A stretch of 49,665 nucleotides of DNA. Origin: Avanaerovorax sp964442135. Its GTDB lineage: Bacteria > Bacillota > Clostridia > Peptostreptococcales > Anaerovoracaceae. Shown here piece after piece: positions 24,670 through 34,186 of this stretch. Location of the stretch: the NCBI GenBank assembly GCA_964442135.1, contig CAYTYN010000008.1, forward strand, positions 1 through 49,665. The letters are read 5' to 3'. The position numbers were made by a program, and so were the translations under genes. The number at the start of each line of letters is the position of its first letter. The stretch's first letter is position 1. The notes below the pieces were generated by a model. That model was not told where the DNA came from. It ran no database searches and was given only the letters and a program-made list of their open reading frames with translations.

Positions 24670-26009
24670 TATCTATACTCCTCTCCATTTTCTTCGCCTC
24701 GTACCAAGCGGCCTTCCAAACTGAAGGTTTTTCCTCTCGTAATCCTTACCCTGGCCATATCTCCGGTCAGATCCTCTTCTGAGTAGAAATTCACCAGTTT
24801 AAACCCGTCCGTCCGTCCGGAATATATATTTTCTCCACTCTTGGCGGCGCCTTCCACGAGAACCTCTTCAAGCCTTCCCTCGTATGCCATGTTTTTTTCG
24901 GAGCTGATCTCGTTTATCAGCTCTACAAGACGATTAAATCTGTCGTGCTTCACGTCCTCCGGGATCTGATCATCATACTCTGCCGCAGGGGTTCCCTTTC
25001 GTATGGAATACAGGAATGTAAAGGCGGAGTCATACTCCACCTCCTTGACAAGGCTTAAGGTCTCCTGAAAGTCCTCCTCTGTTTCTCCCGGAAATCCCAC
25101 TATTATGTCTGTGGATATGGTTATGCCGGGAACGGCCTCCTTCAGCCTTTTCACCAGACCAAGGTATTTCTCCCTGTCGTAGTGCCTGTTCATCCTCTTA
25201 AGCACGGCAGAGGATCCTGCCTGCACCGGCAGATGTATGTTTTTGCAAAGCTTCTCACATTCTACGTACGCATTTATCAGACGATCCGACAGATCCTTCG
25301 GATGACTGGTCATGAACCTAATCCGCTGAAGCCCGTCTATATCGTTGAGCATGTAAATGAGTCCGGCGAAATCCGTATCTCCACCCTTGTACGAGTTCAC
25401 GTTTTGTCCAAGGAGCATGACCTCCTTGACACCATCCTCCGTAAGAGCCCTGACCTCCTCCACTATGGCCTCCGGCCTCCTGCTGCGCTCCCGCCCCCTG
25501 GTGTATGGCACTATGCAGTAGGTGCAGAAATTGTTGCAACCGTACATGATGTTCACAAGGGCTTTTGCTTTATGTTTTCTGACGGCAGGGAGTCCTTCCT
25601 CTATCTCTCCGACCTCTTCCGGTATCTCCCGCTGCTTAGTCTTTTCTGAGCGGGCATTCTTCAAAAGTCTGGGGAGAGCATGGATATTATGGGTTCCGAA
25701 TATGACGTCGACCCATGGATACTTTTCTTTTACCCTGTCGATGATGTGCTGCTGCTGCATCATACACCCGCACACGCACACCATAAATTCCTCATCGGAT
25801 TCCTTACGCCTCTTCAGCTGTCCCAAGGTTCCAAAGAATCTATTGTCAGCGTTTTCCCTGACGCTGCAGGTGTTGATTATCACCACGTCAGCCTCATCCC
25901 TGTTTTCAGTCTCAGCCATGCCTTCTTCGGAAAGCAGTCCGGCCATGATCTCAGAATCATGCTCATTCATCTGACATCCGAATGTGATTATGTGAAATTT
26001 ATTTATCAT
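24669..26009 (-). CDS. miaB: tRNA-2-methylthio-N6-isopentenyladenosine synthase MiaB
   Basis: Radical-SAM methylthiotransferase that completes ms2i6A at position 37 of tRNAs reading UNN codons. The 446-residue protein begins with the UPF0004 domain (ITFGCQMNEHDSE, INTCSVRENA, CVCGCMMQQ), then the radical-SAM motif CNNFCTYCIVPYTRGRERSR and a C-terminal TRAM domain. The GCQMN and RGRERSR text marks MiaB rather than RimO. It starts four bases past the gpsA stop. The partner miaA is not in the window. Confidence 0.95.
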   Translation of the reverse strand: MINKFHIITFGCQMNEHDSEIMAGLLSEEGMAETENRDEADVVIINTCSVRENADNRFFGTLGQLKRRKESDEEFMVCVCGCMMQQQHIIDRVKEKYPWVDVIFGTHNIHALPRLLKNARSEKTKQREIPEEVGEIEEGLPAVRKHKAKALVNIMYGCNNFCTYCIVPYTRGRERSRRPEAIVEEVRALTEDGVKEVMLLGQNVNSYKGGDTDFAGLIYMLNDIDGLQRIRFMTSHPKDLSDRLINAYVECEKLCKNIHLPVQAGSSAVLKRMNRHYDREKYLGLVKRLKEAVPGITISTDIIVGFPGETEEDFQETLSLVKEVEYDSAFTFLYSIRKGTPAAEYDDQIPEDVKHDRFNRLVELINEISSEKNMAYEGRLEEVLVEGAAKSGENIYSGRTDGFKLVNFYSEEDLTGDMARVRITRGKTFSLEGRLVRGEENGEEYR

Positions 26010-26013
26010 TTAC

Positions 26014-27051
26014 CTAGGTTTCCTTTTTCGGTTGCTCCTTTTGATGAAGTCCATAGCTCTCATGGCCTTCGCTCTTAGGACTGCGGCCCATGAGCCGGGC
26101 GATGGCGTCAGCCGCTGTTATCCTCTCTTCTATGCACATGTTCAGGGTTTCCGTAATGGGCATTTCAACGCCATACTTCTCAGCCAAGGCTCCTGCCGCA
26201 GAAGCCGTATATATTCCCTCTACCACCATACCTATTTCGTTGACCGCGTCGGAAGGCTTAACCCCTCTTCCGATAAGGATGCCGCATCTTCTGTTTCTCG
26301 AGTGCATACTGGTACAGGTTACGATAAGGTCTCCTATTCCGGCAAGACCTGCGAAGGTTTCCGCCTTCGCTCCCATGGTGATCCCCAGCCGCGTTATCTC
26401 AGCCAGGCCTCGAGTCATGAGAGCCGCTTTAGCATTGTCGCCAAAACCGTATCCGTCGGATATTCCGGCTCCCAGAGCCATGATATTTTTTAATGCCCCT
26501 CCCAGCTCTGTGCCTATTACGTCCCCGTTAGTGTATACCCGAAACGTTTCTGTCATGAACACTTCCTGGACGGTCTTTGAAATTTCTTCATCCTCTGAGG
26601 CCACTGTCACTGTGGTGGGAAGCAGTCTGCCTACCTCCTCAGCGTGAGAAGGACCGGACAGCACGGCGTACCTGACTGTCGGCTTCAGCTCTTTGGCTAT
26701 CTCAGAGAGCCTTTTAAGGCTTCCCTGTTCTATGCCCTTGGCCACGTTGACTACTATAGCCTGATCGCCTATGAAAGGAAGGCACCTGCTGAAGTTTTCT
26801 CTGAACGACTGGGCGGGAACGGAGAACAGGACTATGTCGGCGTCCTTAGCCGCCTCTTCCATGGTGTAGACAAAAGATATACCCTCTCCCAAAACTACTC
26901 CCGGCAGATATTTCCTGTTTTCTCTGTCCTTTTTCATGGCTCTCAGGTGGTCCCGGCTACGGCCCGTTACCCATACGTCCATACCTTTTTTTTCAAGAAG
27001 GGATGACAGAGCCGTGCCCCAGCTTCCCGCCCCTATAACACCGATCTTCAT
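26014..27051 (-). CDS. gpsA: Glycerol-3-phosphate dehydrogenase [NAD(P)+]
   Basis: Reduces dihydroxyacetone phosphate to sn-glycerol-3-phosphate, the backbone for phospholipids. The 345-residue protein has the nucleotide loop GVIGAGSWGTALSSLL, the VVNVAKGIE block, LSGPSHAEEV, and the catalytic-domain text ALKNIMALGAGISDGYGFGDN. AAGGAG precedes the ATG. It sits 34 bases after plsY, which uses its product, so the two steps of lipid synthesis are co-expressed. The last 20 residues are charged and probably disordered. Confidence 0.96.
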   Translation of the reverse strand: MKIGVIGAGSWGTALSSLLEKKGMDVWVTGRSRDHLRAMKKDRENRKYLPGVVLGEGISFVYTMEEAAKDADIVLFSVPAQSFRENFSRCLPFIGDQAIVVNVAKGIEQGSLKRLSEIAKELKPTVRYAVLSGPSHAEEVGRLLPTTVTVASEDEEISKTVQEVFMTETFRVYTNGDVIGTELGGALKNIMALGAGISDGYGFGDNAKAALMTRGLAEITRLGITMGAKAETFAGLAGIGDLIVTCTSMHSRNRRCGILIGRGVKPSDAVNEIGMVVEGIYTASAAGALAEKYGVEMPITETLNMCIEERITAADAIARLMGRSPKSEGHESYGLHQKEQPKKET

Positions 27052-27085
27052 GTAAAAGTCTCCTTAAGTCTGCTTCTATTAAAGC

Positions 27086-27676
27086 TTATTTTTTAAAGCT
27101 TATTTTGTTTTCCTCTCCCCGCATTATTCTGCCGATATTTGCCCTGTGCTTAAAGACGAGGATCGCCGCCATGACCAGACCCGGCCAGAAGAAGTCCGGC
27201 TCCATGAAGTGAGCCAGGATGACGAAGCATATTGCCGCCGTCACAGATCCCAGGGACACCATTTTCGTCACCAGTACCACCCCTATCACTACGGCGAGGC
27301 ATATGAGAGCAAGCTGCCAGTTTATGGCAATAAGAACTCCGAAGGCAGTGGCTACTCCCTTTCCTCCATGGAATTTCAGCAAAACGGGCCATACATGCCC
27401 AATGAATACGGCAGGGCCGCATATCATCGCCGCCTCGGGTCCTCCTATAGCCCTTCCGATGAGAATGGCAGCCACCCCCTTTCCAATGTCTATAACCAGG
27501 GTAATTAGGGCTGCCTTTTTGCCCAGAACCCTGAGGGCATTGGTAGTTCCGGCGTTGCCGCTTCCTTCTTTCCTTATATCCTTGCCGGCCATTTTAGCCA
27601 GAATGGTGGAGGGTGAAATATTGCCTAAAAGGTAGGCAATGCTCCCCGCTAAAACCGGATAGAATACATCCATCAC
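27086..27676 (-). CDS. plsY: Acyl-phosphate:glycerol-3-phosphate acyltransferase PlsY
   Basis: Membrane enzyme that moves the acyl chain from acyl-phosphate (made by PlsX) to glycerol-3-phosphate. The 196-residue protein has about five to seven helices and the conserved loops GSGNAGTTNALRVLGKK, HVWPVLLKFHGGKGVAT and a C-terminal FKHRANIGRIMRGEE. The start is a GTG (or the next ATG) overlapping the der stop by four bases; AAGGAG lies ten bases before the GTG. plsX is in the same run, so both acyltransferase steps are present. Confidence 0.95.
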   Translation of the reverse strand: MMDVFYPVLAGSIAYLLGNISPSTILAKMAGKDIRKEGSGNAGTTNALRVLGKKAALITLVIDIGKGVAAILIGRAIGGPEAAMICGPAVFIGHVWPVLLKFHGGKGVATAFGVLIAINWQLALICLAVVIGVVLVTKMVSLGSVTAAICFVILAHFMEPDFFWPGLVMAAILVFKHRANIGRIMRGEENKISFKK

Positions 27677-28995
27677 TGTTCATTATCTCCTTTTTCTCTA
27701 AATACGAATTTTATAGACGTACCGTCGAAGTTAAATGCTTCTCTGATCTTGTTCTCCAGGTATCTGGCATAGGAAAAATGCATCAGCTCTCTCCTGTTAA
27801 TCTGAAAAGAGAAAAGCGGAGGTCTTATGCCCACCTGAGCGGCATAATATATCTTAAGCCTTCTGCCCTTATCCGAGGGCGGCTGTTTCATCATCACGGC
27901 ATCTGAGATCAGGCTGTTCAACTGACCTGTAGGAATCCTCATAGAGCGATTTTCCGCCACCGTCTTCACCATATCCATGACCTGATCCACCCGCTGTCCT
28001 GTCAAAACCGATATGAAGAGAACGGGGGCGTAGGACATGAAAGGAAGCTCAGCCTCTATTGCCTCTCTGTACTCCTTCATGGTGTTGGTCTCCTTCTTTA
28101 AAAGATCCCATTTATTCACCACTACGACGATTCCCTTTCCCGCCTCGTGAGCGACCCCTGCTATTCGTTTATCCTGCTCGGTTACGCCGTCTTGGGCATC
28201 TATGACGAGAAGACAGACGTCAGAGCGCTCGACGGCCGCCACGGCTCTGACTACGCTGTATCTTTCGATGCTTTCCCTTATCTTGCTCTGCCTCCTGATA
28301 CCTGCCGTATCAATCAATGTATATTCTTCACCCTCCCAAGTAAAGGGCGTGTCTATGGAGTCCCTTGTGGTTCCCGCTATATCTGATACTATGACCCTCT
28401 TTTCCGCAAGCAGTCTGTTTATCAGGGACGATTTTCCCACGTTAGGCTTTCCGATTACCGCTACCTTGGTGGTCTCCTCCTCATCTCCGGTTCCTTCAGG
28501 AAAGCTTGCGACGATCCTGTCCAGAACGTCTCCCAGATTCAGCATATTGGCGGCGGATACCGGTATCGGCTCTCCGACTCCCAGAGAATAGAAATCATAG
28601 AACGTATCAGGAAGCTTTCGCGGGTTGTCTATTTTATTTACCAGAAGAACTATCTCCCTGCCCTTCCTTCTCAGCATTCCCGCCACTTCCTCATCGGCCG
28701 AGGTTACGCCTTCCTTTCCATCGACTATGAAAAGAACTACGTCAGCCATGTCCATGGCGATCTGAGCCTGTTCTCTCATCTGAGACAGAATCACGTCTTT
28801 GCTGTCCGGTTCGATTCCCCCCGTATCTATGAGTCCGAAGGTGACGCCGTTCCACTCCGCTTCAGCGTAGATCCTGTCTCTGGTAACTCCGGGAGTATCC
28901 TCTACTATAGATATCCTCTTACCTACTATTCTATTGAAAAAAGTGGATTTTCCAACATTCGGCCTGCCTATGACGGCAACAACCGGTTTACTCAT
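27673..28995 (-). CDS. der: Ribosome biogenesis GTPase Der (EngA)
   Basis: Tandem GTPase needed for assembly of the large ribosomal subunit. The 440-residue protein carries two G domains, G1 motifs GRPNVGKSTFFN (residue 8) and GKPNVGKSSLIN (about 183), each with DTGG or DTAG switch II and NKID or NKWD specificity motifs, followed by a KH-like domain. GGAGG sits eight bases upstream of the ATG, inside the ftsY end; the genes overlap by eight bases. Confidence 0.97.
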   Translation of the reverse strand: MSKPVVAVIGRPNVGKSTFFNRIVGKRISIVEDTPGVTRDRIYAEAEWNGVTFGLIDTGGIEPDSKDVILSQMREQAQIAMDMADVVLFIVDGKEGVTSADEEVAGMLRRKGREIVLLVNKIDNPRKLPDTFYDFYSLGVGEPIPVSAANMLNLGDVLDRIVASFPEGTGDEEETTKVAVIGKPNVGKSSLINRLLAEKRVIVSDIAGTTRDSIDTPFTWEGEEYTLIDTAGIRRQSKIRESIERYSVVRAVAAVERSDVCLLVIDAQDGVTEQDKRIAGVAHEAGKGIVVVVNKWDLLKKETNTMKEYREAIEAELPFMSYAPVLFISVLTGQRVDQVMDMVKTVAENRSMRIPTGQLNSLISDAVMMKQPPSDKGRRLKIYYAAQVGIRPPLFSFQINRRELMHFSYARYLENKIREAFNFDGTSIKFVFREKGDNEQ

Positions 28996-29890
28996 CGAAA
29001 ATACCTCCGGCGAATTCCTCAGGATCGAAGACTTTAAGATCCTCCAGCTTCTCCCCTACTCCTATAAACTTTATCGGTATATCAAACTCATCGGTAACGG
29101 TGACAGCTATGCCTCCTCTTGCCGTGCCGTCCAGCTTTGTCAGTATTATTCCGGTGATCTCCGCAGCTTCGTTAAACTCCTTAGCCTGGGAGACGGCATT
29201 CTTCCCCGTAGTGGCGTCCAGAACCAGAAGAGTCTCCCTTGCTGCCTGACCGTACTCTCTGGATATGACTCTGTTCATCTTCTCCAGCTCCTTCATCAGG
29301 TTCTTGCTTGTCTGGAGACGGCCGGCCGTATCGCATATCAAAACATCCGTCTTCTTCGCCTTGGCCGACTGGATTGCGTCGAATATAACGGCGGAAGGGT
29401 CTGACCCTTCTTCATGTCTTATGACCGGTATATCTGTCCTCTCCCCCCATAGACAGAGCTGCTCCGCAGCCGCGGCTCTGAAGGTGTCCGCGGCTGCGAA
29501 CATGACCTTTTTACCCTGATTCTTAAGCCTGTATCCCAGCTTTGCGATAGATGTGGTCTTTCCTCCTCCGTTTATTCCCGTCACCAATATGACGAGAGGC
29601 GTTTCATCGGAAAGAGCCTGTCTGTCTCCTTTGTCCATCAGGTCGGCGATCACCTCGGCGAGAGTGCCTTTGATGAGAGACGGATCAGCTATCCTCTCCG
29701 ATTTTATCTTATCTCTCAAATTTTCCATGATATTGACGGTAGTTTCCATGCCTATATCAGAGGTTATGAGAACTTCCTCCAGCTCATCCATCATGTCGTC
29801 ATCTATGGAAGGTCTGGCCATGATCACGTCTCCGATCCTTTCGGAGAGCCTGCCGAAAAAGCCTTTTTTATTTTCAACTAATATTGCCAT
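28988..29890 (-). CDS. ftsY: Signal recognition particle receptor FtsY
   Basis: SRP receptor GTPase that docks ribosome-nascent chain complexes at the membrane. The 300-residue protein is the short NG form without the acidic A domain of E. coli. It has the four-helix N domain (first 85 residues), the G1 loop GINGGGKTTSIAKL, the insertion-box text AADTFRAAAAEQL, DTAGRLQTS, and TKLDGTARGGIAV. G1 has glycine where most FtsY have valine (GGGKTT), a mild change. Placed between smc and der; smc-ftsY adjacency is common in Bacillota. Confidence 0.96.
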   Translation of the reverse strand: MAILVENKKGFFGRLSERIGDVIMARPSIDDDMMDELEEVLITSDIGMETTVNIMENLRDKIKSERIADPSLIKGTLAEVIADLMDKGDRQALSDETPLVILVTGINGGGKTTSIAKLGYRLKNQGKKVMFAAADTFRAAAAEQLCLWGERTDIPVIRHEEGSDPSAVIFDAIQSAKAKKTDVLICDTAGRLQTSKNLMKELEKMNRVISREYGQAARETLLVLDATTGKNAVSQAKEFNEAAEITGIILTKLDGTARGGIAVTVTDEFDIPIKFIGVGEKLEDLKVFDPEEFAGGIFDE

Positions 29891-29913
29891 TTATCCTGTC
29901 CTTTCGATGGAAT

Positions 29914-32900
29914 TCAGTCCAGATCAAAATCGTCTCCCAGCCTCAGGCTGAGCACCTCAGATATGCCCCGCTCCGGCATGGTTACGCCGTACAGGACATC
30001 TGCATGCTCCATAGTAGCCTTCTGATGGGTTATGAGGGTGAACTGTATATCGCGGAATTTCCTGAGATAGTTGGCGAACCTGTCGATGTTGGCGTCATCG
30101 AGAGCCGCCTCTACCTCATCCAGAATGCAAAACGGTGCAGGCCTGGTCTTAAGTACCGCGAACATCAGCGCTATGGCCGTCATAGTCTTTTCTCCGCCGC
30201 TCATCAGATTGATGTTCTGCAGCTTCTTTCCCGGCGGTTGAGCTATTATATCTATTCCCGATTCCAGAGGATCGCTGTCGTCCTCCATTCTGAGCTCCGC
30301 ATGTCCTCCCCGGAACAGCTCCCTGAATGTGGCCTCAAACTCGGTTACTATCTTATCAAAGCTTTCCTTAAACCTGAGCCTTATGGTCTTATCCATATCG
30401 GATATGATGGACTTAAGCTCCTCTCGCGCTTTAAGTATATCATCTCTCTGGTCTGTTAGGAACTCATACCTTTCCTTCACTTCCCTGTATTCTGCGATAG
30501 CGCCTACGTTAACGTCCCCCAGCTCTCTTATCCGGCTCTTTATTCCCCGGCTTTCCCTGGTCGCCGCAGTTACAGGGAAGTCGTCCTGCCTCAGGGTCAC
30601 CGCCTCGGCATAAGATTTCTCGAACTCGTCCCACAGTCTGTTCTTGTGGTTTTCGATCTGGCCCTCGTTTCTCTCCACCCTGAGCTCAAGCTGATACTTC
30701 TGATCTCTGATGGAATTTATCCTTTCAGCAAAGGCTGATATCTCCCTGGAAACGGCACTTCTCTTATCCAAGAGCTCTTTCTTTTCCCCTATGAGCTCAG
30801 AAAGCTGTGCTTCGGCCTTCTCCTTTTCATTTCTCAGGTCTGAAACCCGATCCTGAAAATCGCCTTCCGAAGCGATGTCCTTCCTTTCCCACTCCAGCTT
30901 AGACCGCTCCGCCTTTTTCGTCTCGATCTGTCTTCTGTATTCAGCCGTCTCCTCTTCCAGCCTGTTCACTAGGGAAATACCGCTTTCACACTGAGATTTC
31001 TTCGCATTGAAGGCTATCCTCGCCTCTGTCATGGCGGATTCGGCTTCCTTTATGAGAGCGCTGAGAGACTCTGACTCCTTCATCAGCTCCTCTGTATCTG
31101 ACGTGACCCTGTCTATTTCCGCGGATATGGATTCAGTCTCCTTCTCAAGGGCTCCCTTGCGTGCTTCCAGCTTCTCCATCTCCTCATCTATGCTCTTCAG
31201 CTCTCTGGCCGCTTTCTCTCCGGAGGCTCCCGCCTCTGAAATCCTGTCGGAAATGGATCGTATGGTTCCGGTCAGAACGTTGCTCTCAAGCTGGGTCTGT
31301 CGAAGCTCCTCTTCCAATTCCTCCAGCTCGGATCTGCTTTCTTCTATTCCTCTCTTCAATATCTCCTTCTCGGAGGAAAGCTCCCTCAGCATGGACTCCG
31401 TCTCTGAAACGGATCTTTCCAGATTCAGAATTTCTCTCTTTCTCTCCAGGATATTTGCCGTCTTATTTCTGTACGCTCCTCCTGTTATGGCTCCCGACGG
31501 GTTGATGATCTCCCCTCCTATGGTGACGAACCTGAGACCTGAAGGAGCTCCCTTTGACATGGAAACGGCGACATCCATATTATCCACTATGACAACTCTC
31601 CCGAGAAGATAGGAAAAGATGTTTTTAAATCTGTCGCCGCATCTTACGCACTCTGAGGCAACTCCCACAAAGCCTGCCTGCTCCTTAAGCCTTGAAGGCA
31701 CTTCCGTTCGGTTTCCCTTCACCGATTCCACCGGAAGGAAGGTGGCACGCCCCGCCCTTTCAGACTTCAACAGGTTTACAGCTCTCTTCGCGTCCTCATC
31801 CCTTTCGCAGACGATATTCTGCATAGATGACGCCATAGCTGTTTCTATGGCGGTCTCAAGACCCTCCGGAACTTCCATAAGGGAGCCTGCCGTTCCAAAG
31901 ATACCCTTGAGCCCTGCCTTCATCACGGTCCTTACAGCAGTGTTATACCCCTCGTAATTAGCCTCCATCTCCTCAATGGTCTTCTTTCTCGAGGCCGTTT
32001 TGCTCACATCTATCCTCAGCTCCGAGACTCGTTCACCTATGGCGCTGAGCCGTTGCTCTGCGTTCTTCTTGTCTTTTTCCACGGACGTGACTCTGTTTTT
32101 CAGCTCTGAAAGCTTATCCTCCGCCGATTTCGCCGTCATTCTGGCCTGAGAAAGCTGCTCTTTAAGACTGTTTACGTTCCTCTCGGCTCCTGTGTTATCG
32201 TCGAACAAGCTCTGCCGCCTTCTCTCAAGTCCATCCATGAGACCTGAAAGGGACTTCAATTCTCCTTCTTTATTCACCAGTAAGCCGTGTAAGGTGAAAA
32301 TCCGGTCGTTGCCCTCTTCCTCAGAGGCTCTTATCTCATCTGCCTTTTCCCTTAGGTCAAGGAGCCTGCTATTAAGGCTTTCGTAGAGCTTCTCCGATTC
32401 ATCGGCTTCCCTCTCTGATTCCTTCTGAGCTTCTAAAATACCGGCAAGATTCCTTTCTTCCGTTTCAAGCCTTTCCTCCAGAGCAGAGATCTCCCCTTTT
32501 AAACGATCGTCGTCCCTCTCCAAGGTTTTCAGCCTCTGCTCCGACAGCTTACCCGCGTTTTCAGCGGCGCTTATGTCCTCTGACAGGGTCATCATCCTGT
32601 CTCTAAGGCTCCGCTCCTTATCCTCCAGAGCCGTAATTTCCGTTTCCATAGCCTCTACGGATTCGTCAGAAGTCCTTTTCTGCTCAGAAAGCTTCTCTGC
32701 GGAAGCCGAGAGGTCTTCAATATCCCTCCTGTATTCGTCGTTTTTCTCCGTCAGGTTCTCTATAGTCCTGACTGAAATATTTATCTCCAGCTCCTCGAAT
32801 CTCTTCTTCAGCTCCAGATACTCTGCCGCCTTCTCACTGCTTTCCTTTAAGCTGTCTATGCGGCCTTCGATCTCTCCTATGATGTCGTTTACCCTGTCCA

Positions 32901-33462
32901 GATTGGCAGATGACGCCTCCAGCCTTCTCTCCGCCTCCGCCTTGCGGCTCTTATACATGACCACTCCGGCGGCTTCCTCGAATATTTCTCTTCGGTTTTC
33001 CGGCTTGTTGCTGACTATGTCAGAGATCTTGCCCTGACCTATGATGGAATATCCGTCGACGCCTATGCCGGTGTCCATTATCAACTCTCTTATATCTCTC
33101 AGCCTGCACTGATTGCCGTTTATAAGGTACTCGCTTTCACCGGAGCGATACATCCGCCTGGTGATGGCAACCTCGTTATAATCTATGTCCAGGATACCGG
33201 CGGAATTGTCTATGACAAGAGTAACCTCTGCCATGCCGCGAGACCTTCTGCTGGCAGTACCGGCGAATATGATCTCTTCCATCTTTCCGCCGCGCAGCGC
33301 CTTAGGGCTCTGCTCTCCCAGCACCCATCTGATGGCATCGCTTATGTTACTCTTTCCGCTCCCGTTAGGTCCTACTACACAGGTAATCCCCTCGTGGAAT
33401 TCTATTACTACCGGATCGGCAAAGGATTTAAACCCGTGCATCTCCAGCCTCTTAAAATACAT
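29914..33462 (-). CDS. smc: Chromosome segregation ATPase SMC
   Basis: Core of the bacterial condensin with ScpA/ScpB. The 1182-residue protein has an N-terminal ABC half with Walker A GPNGSGKSNISDA, a long coiled coil (about 170-500), the hinge (about 510-670, with GLKGIFGTAGSLMEVPEG and the GGEIINPSGAITGG end), the return coiled coil, and the C-terminal half with signature LMSGGEKTMTAIAL and Walker B FCILDEVEAALDDAN. Length is standard. The ATG follows a GGGTGACAGG site close to the rnc stop (gap four bases). Confidence 0.97.
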   Translation of the reverse strand: MYFKRLEMHGFKSFADPVVIEFHEGITCVVGPNGSGKSNISDAIRWVLGEQSPKALRGGKMEEIIFAGTASRRSRGMAEVTLVIDNSAGILDIDYNEVAITRRMYRSGESEYLINGNQCRLRDIRELIMDTGIGVDGYSIIGQGKISDIVSNKPENRREIFEEAAGVVMYKSRKAEAERRLEASSANLDRVNDIIGEIEGRIDSLKESSEKAAEYLELKKRFEELEINISVRTIENLTEKNDEYRRDIEDLSASAEKLSEQKRTSDESVEAMETEITALEDKERSLRDRMMTLSEDISAAENAGKLSEQRLKTLERDDDRLKGEISALEERLETEERNLAGILEAQKESEREADESEKLYESLNSRLLDLREKADEIRASEEEGNDRIFTLHGLLVNKEGELKSLSGLMDGLERRRQSLFDDNTGAERNVNSLKEQLSQARMTAKSAEDKLSELKNRVTSVEKDKKNAEQRLSAIGERVSELRIDVSKTASRKKTIEEMEANYEGYNTAVRTVMKAGLKGIFGTAGSLMEVPEGLETAIETAMASSMQNIVCERDEDAKRAVNLLKSERAGRATFLPVESVKGNRTEVPSRLKEQAGFVGVASECVRCGDRFKNIFSYLLGRVVIVDNMDVAVSMSKGAPSGLRFVTIGGEIINPSGAITGGAYRNKTANILERKREILNLERSVSETESMLRELSSEKEILKRGIEESRSELEELEEELRQTQLESNVLTGTIRSISDRISEAGASGEKAARELKSIDEEMEKLEARKGALEKETESISAEIDRVTSDTEELMKESESLSALIKEAESAMTEARIAFNAKKSQCESGISLVNRLEEETAEYRRQIETKKAERSKLEWERKDIASEGDFQDRVSDLRNEKEKAEAQLSELIGEKKELLDKRSAVSREISAFAERINSIRDQKYQLELRVERNEGQIENHKNRLWDEFEKSYAEAVTLRQDDFPVTAATRESRGIKSRIRELGDVNVGAIAEYREVKERYEFLTDQRDDILKAREELKSIISDMDKTIRLRFKESFDKIVTEFEATFRELFRGGHAELRMEDDSDPLESGIDIIAQPPGKKLQNINLMSGGEKTMTAIALMFAVLKTRPAPFCILDEVEAALDDANIDRFANYLRKFRDIQFTLITHQKATMEHADVLYGVTMPERGISEVLSLRLGDDFDLD

Positions 33463-33466
33463 CCTG

Positions 33467-34186
33467 TCACCCTTCTCCCTCTATTGCCTCTCTTGCAGCG
33501 TGCTGCTCCGCCTCTTTTTTGCTCTTGCCGACTCCTCTTCCCAAAAGCCTGCCGTCGCATATCAGGCTCACGTAAAAGGTTTTATCGTGGTCCGGTCCGC
33601 TGGCCTTGTCCAGCACGTAGGTTATATTGACGTTGCCCTCTTTCTGCAGCATTTCCTGAAGACGGGTCTTGTAGTCGTAAAACAGTCTGCCCTCTGCAGC
33701 ATCGGTTATGGTCTTGGAAAACTCCCGGCTTATGAATTCCTTAACAGCCTGAAAGCCTCCGTCAAGATACATGGCTCCGATCACCGCTTCCATAGCATCA
33801 GCCAAAATTGACGCCCTGTCTCTTCCTCCAGATTTTTCTTCACCGTTTCCCAGGTTCAGGTATCTGCCAAGTCCCAGCCTCCTCGCCGTATCTGCCAGAG
33901 AGCTCTCGCAGACTATCAAGGCTCTCATTCTGGTCAGCTTACCTTCGTCTATTCCTGAAAAACGGTTAAAGAGTATATCGCTTACCACAGCGTCAAAGAG
34001 AGCGTCGCCGAGGAATTCAAGCCTTTCGTTGTTTTTTTCCCTTTCGGCAAAAACGCCAACAGCGCCGCATTCATCTGCGGCGCGGCAACTCTCCCTGCAA
34101 TAGGAGCTGTGTGTCAGAGCCTGCTCCAGCAAACTCCGATCTCTAAAGCTGTATCCGATCGTCCTCTGAAAATCCTCACTATTCAC
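33467..34186 (-). CDS. rnc: Ribonuclease III
   Basis: Double-strand RNA endonuclease for rRNA and mRNA processing. The 239-residue protein has the catalytic signature NERLEFLGDALFDAVVSD, the second acidic site near LADAMEAVIGAMYLDGG, and a C-terminal dsRNA-binding domain ending GKSKKEAEQHAAREA. A cysteine-containing insertion of about ten residues (CRAADECGAVGVF region) precedes the signature, longer than in most RNase III proteins. The start is GTG with GAGGAG ten bases upstream, overlapping plsX by eight bases. rnc-smc-ftsY is a classical Bacillota order. Confidence 0.96.
   Translation of the reverse strand: MNSEDFQRTIGYSFRDRSLLEQALTHSSYCRESCRAADECGAVGVFAEREKNNERLEFLGDALFDAVVSDILFNRFSGIDEGKLTRMRALIVCESSLADTARRLGLGRYLNLGNGEEKSGGRDRASILADAMEAVIGAMYLDGGFQAVKEFISREFSKTITDAAEGRLFYDYKTRLQEMLQKEGNVNITYVLDKASGPDHDKTFYVSLICDGRLLGRGVGKSKKEAEQHAAREAIEGEG

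Noticed and set aside
24670..24760. Cobalamin riboswitch upstream of cobO
   Set aside because: cobO directly follows miaB with no leader, and no B12-box-like sequence is present.
30300..33100. Serine- and leucine-rich plus-strand frames across smc
   Set aside because: They mirror the glutamate- and lysine-rich coiled coil read backwards; not genes.
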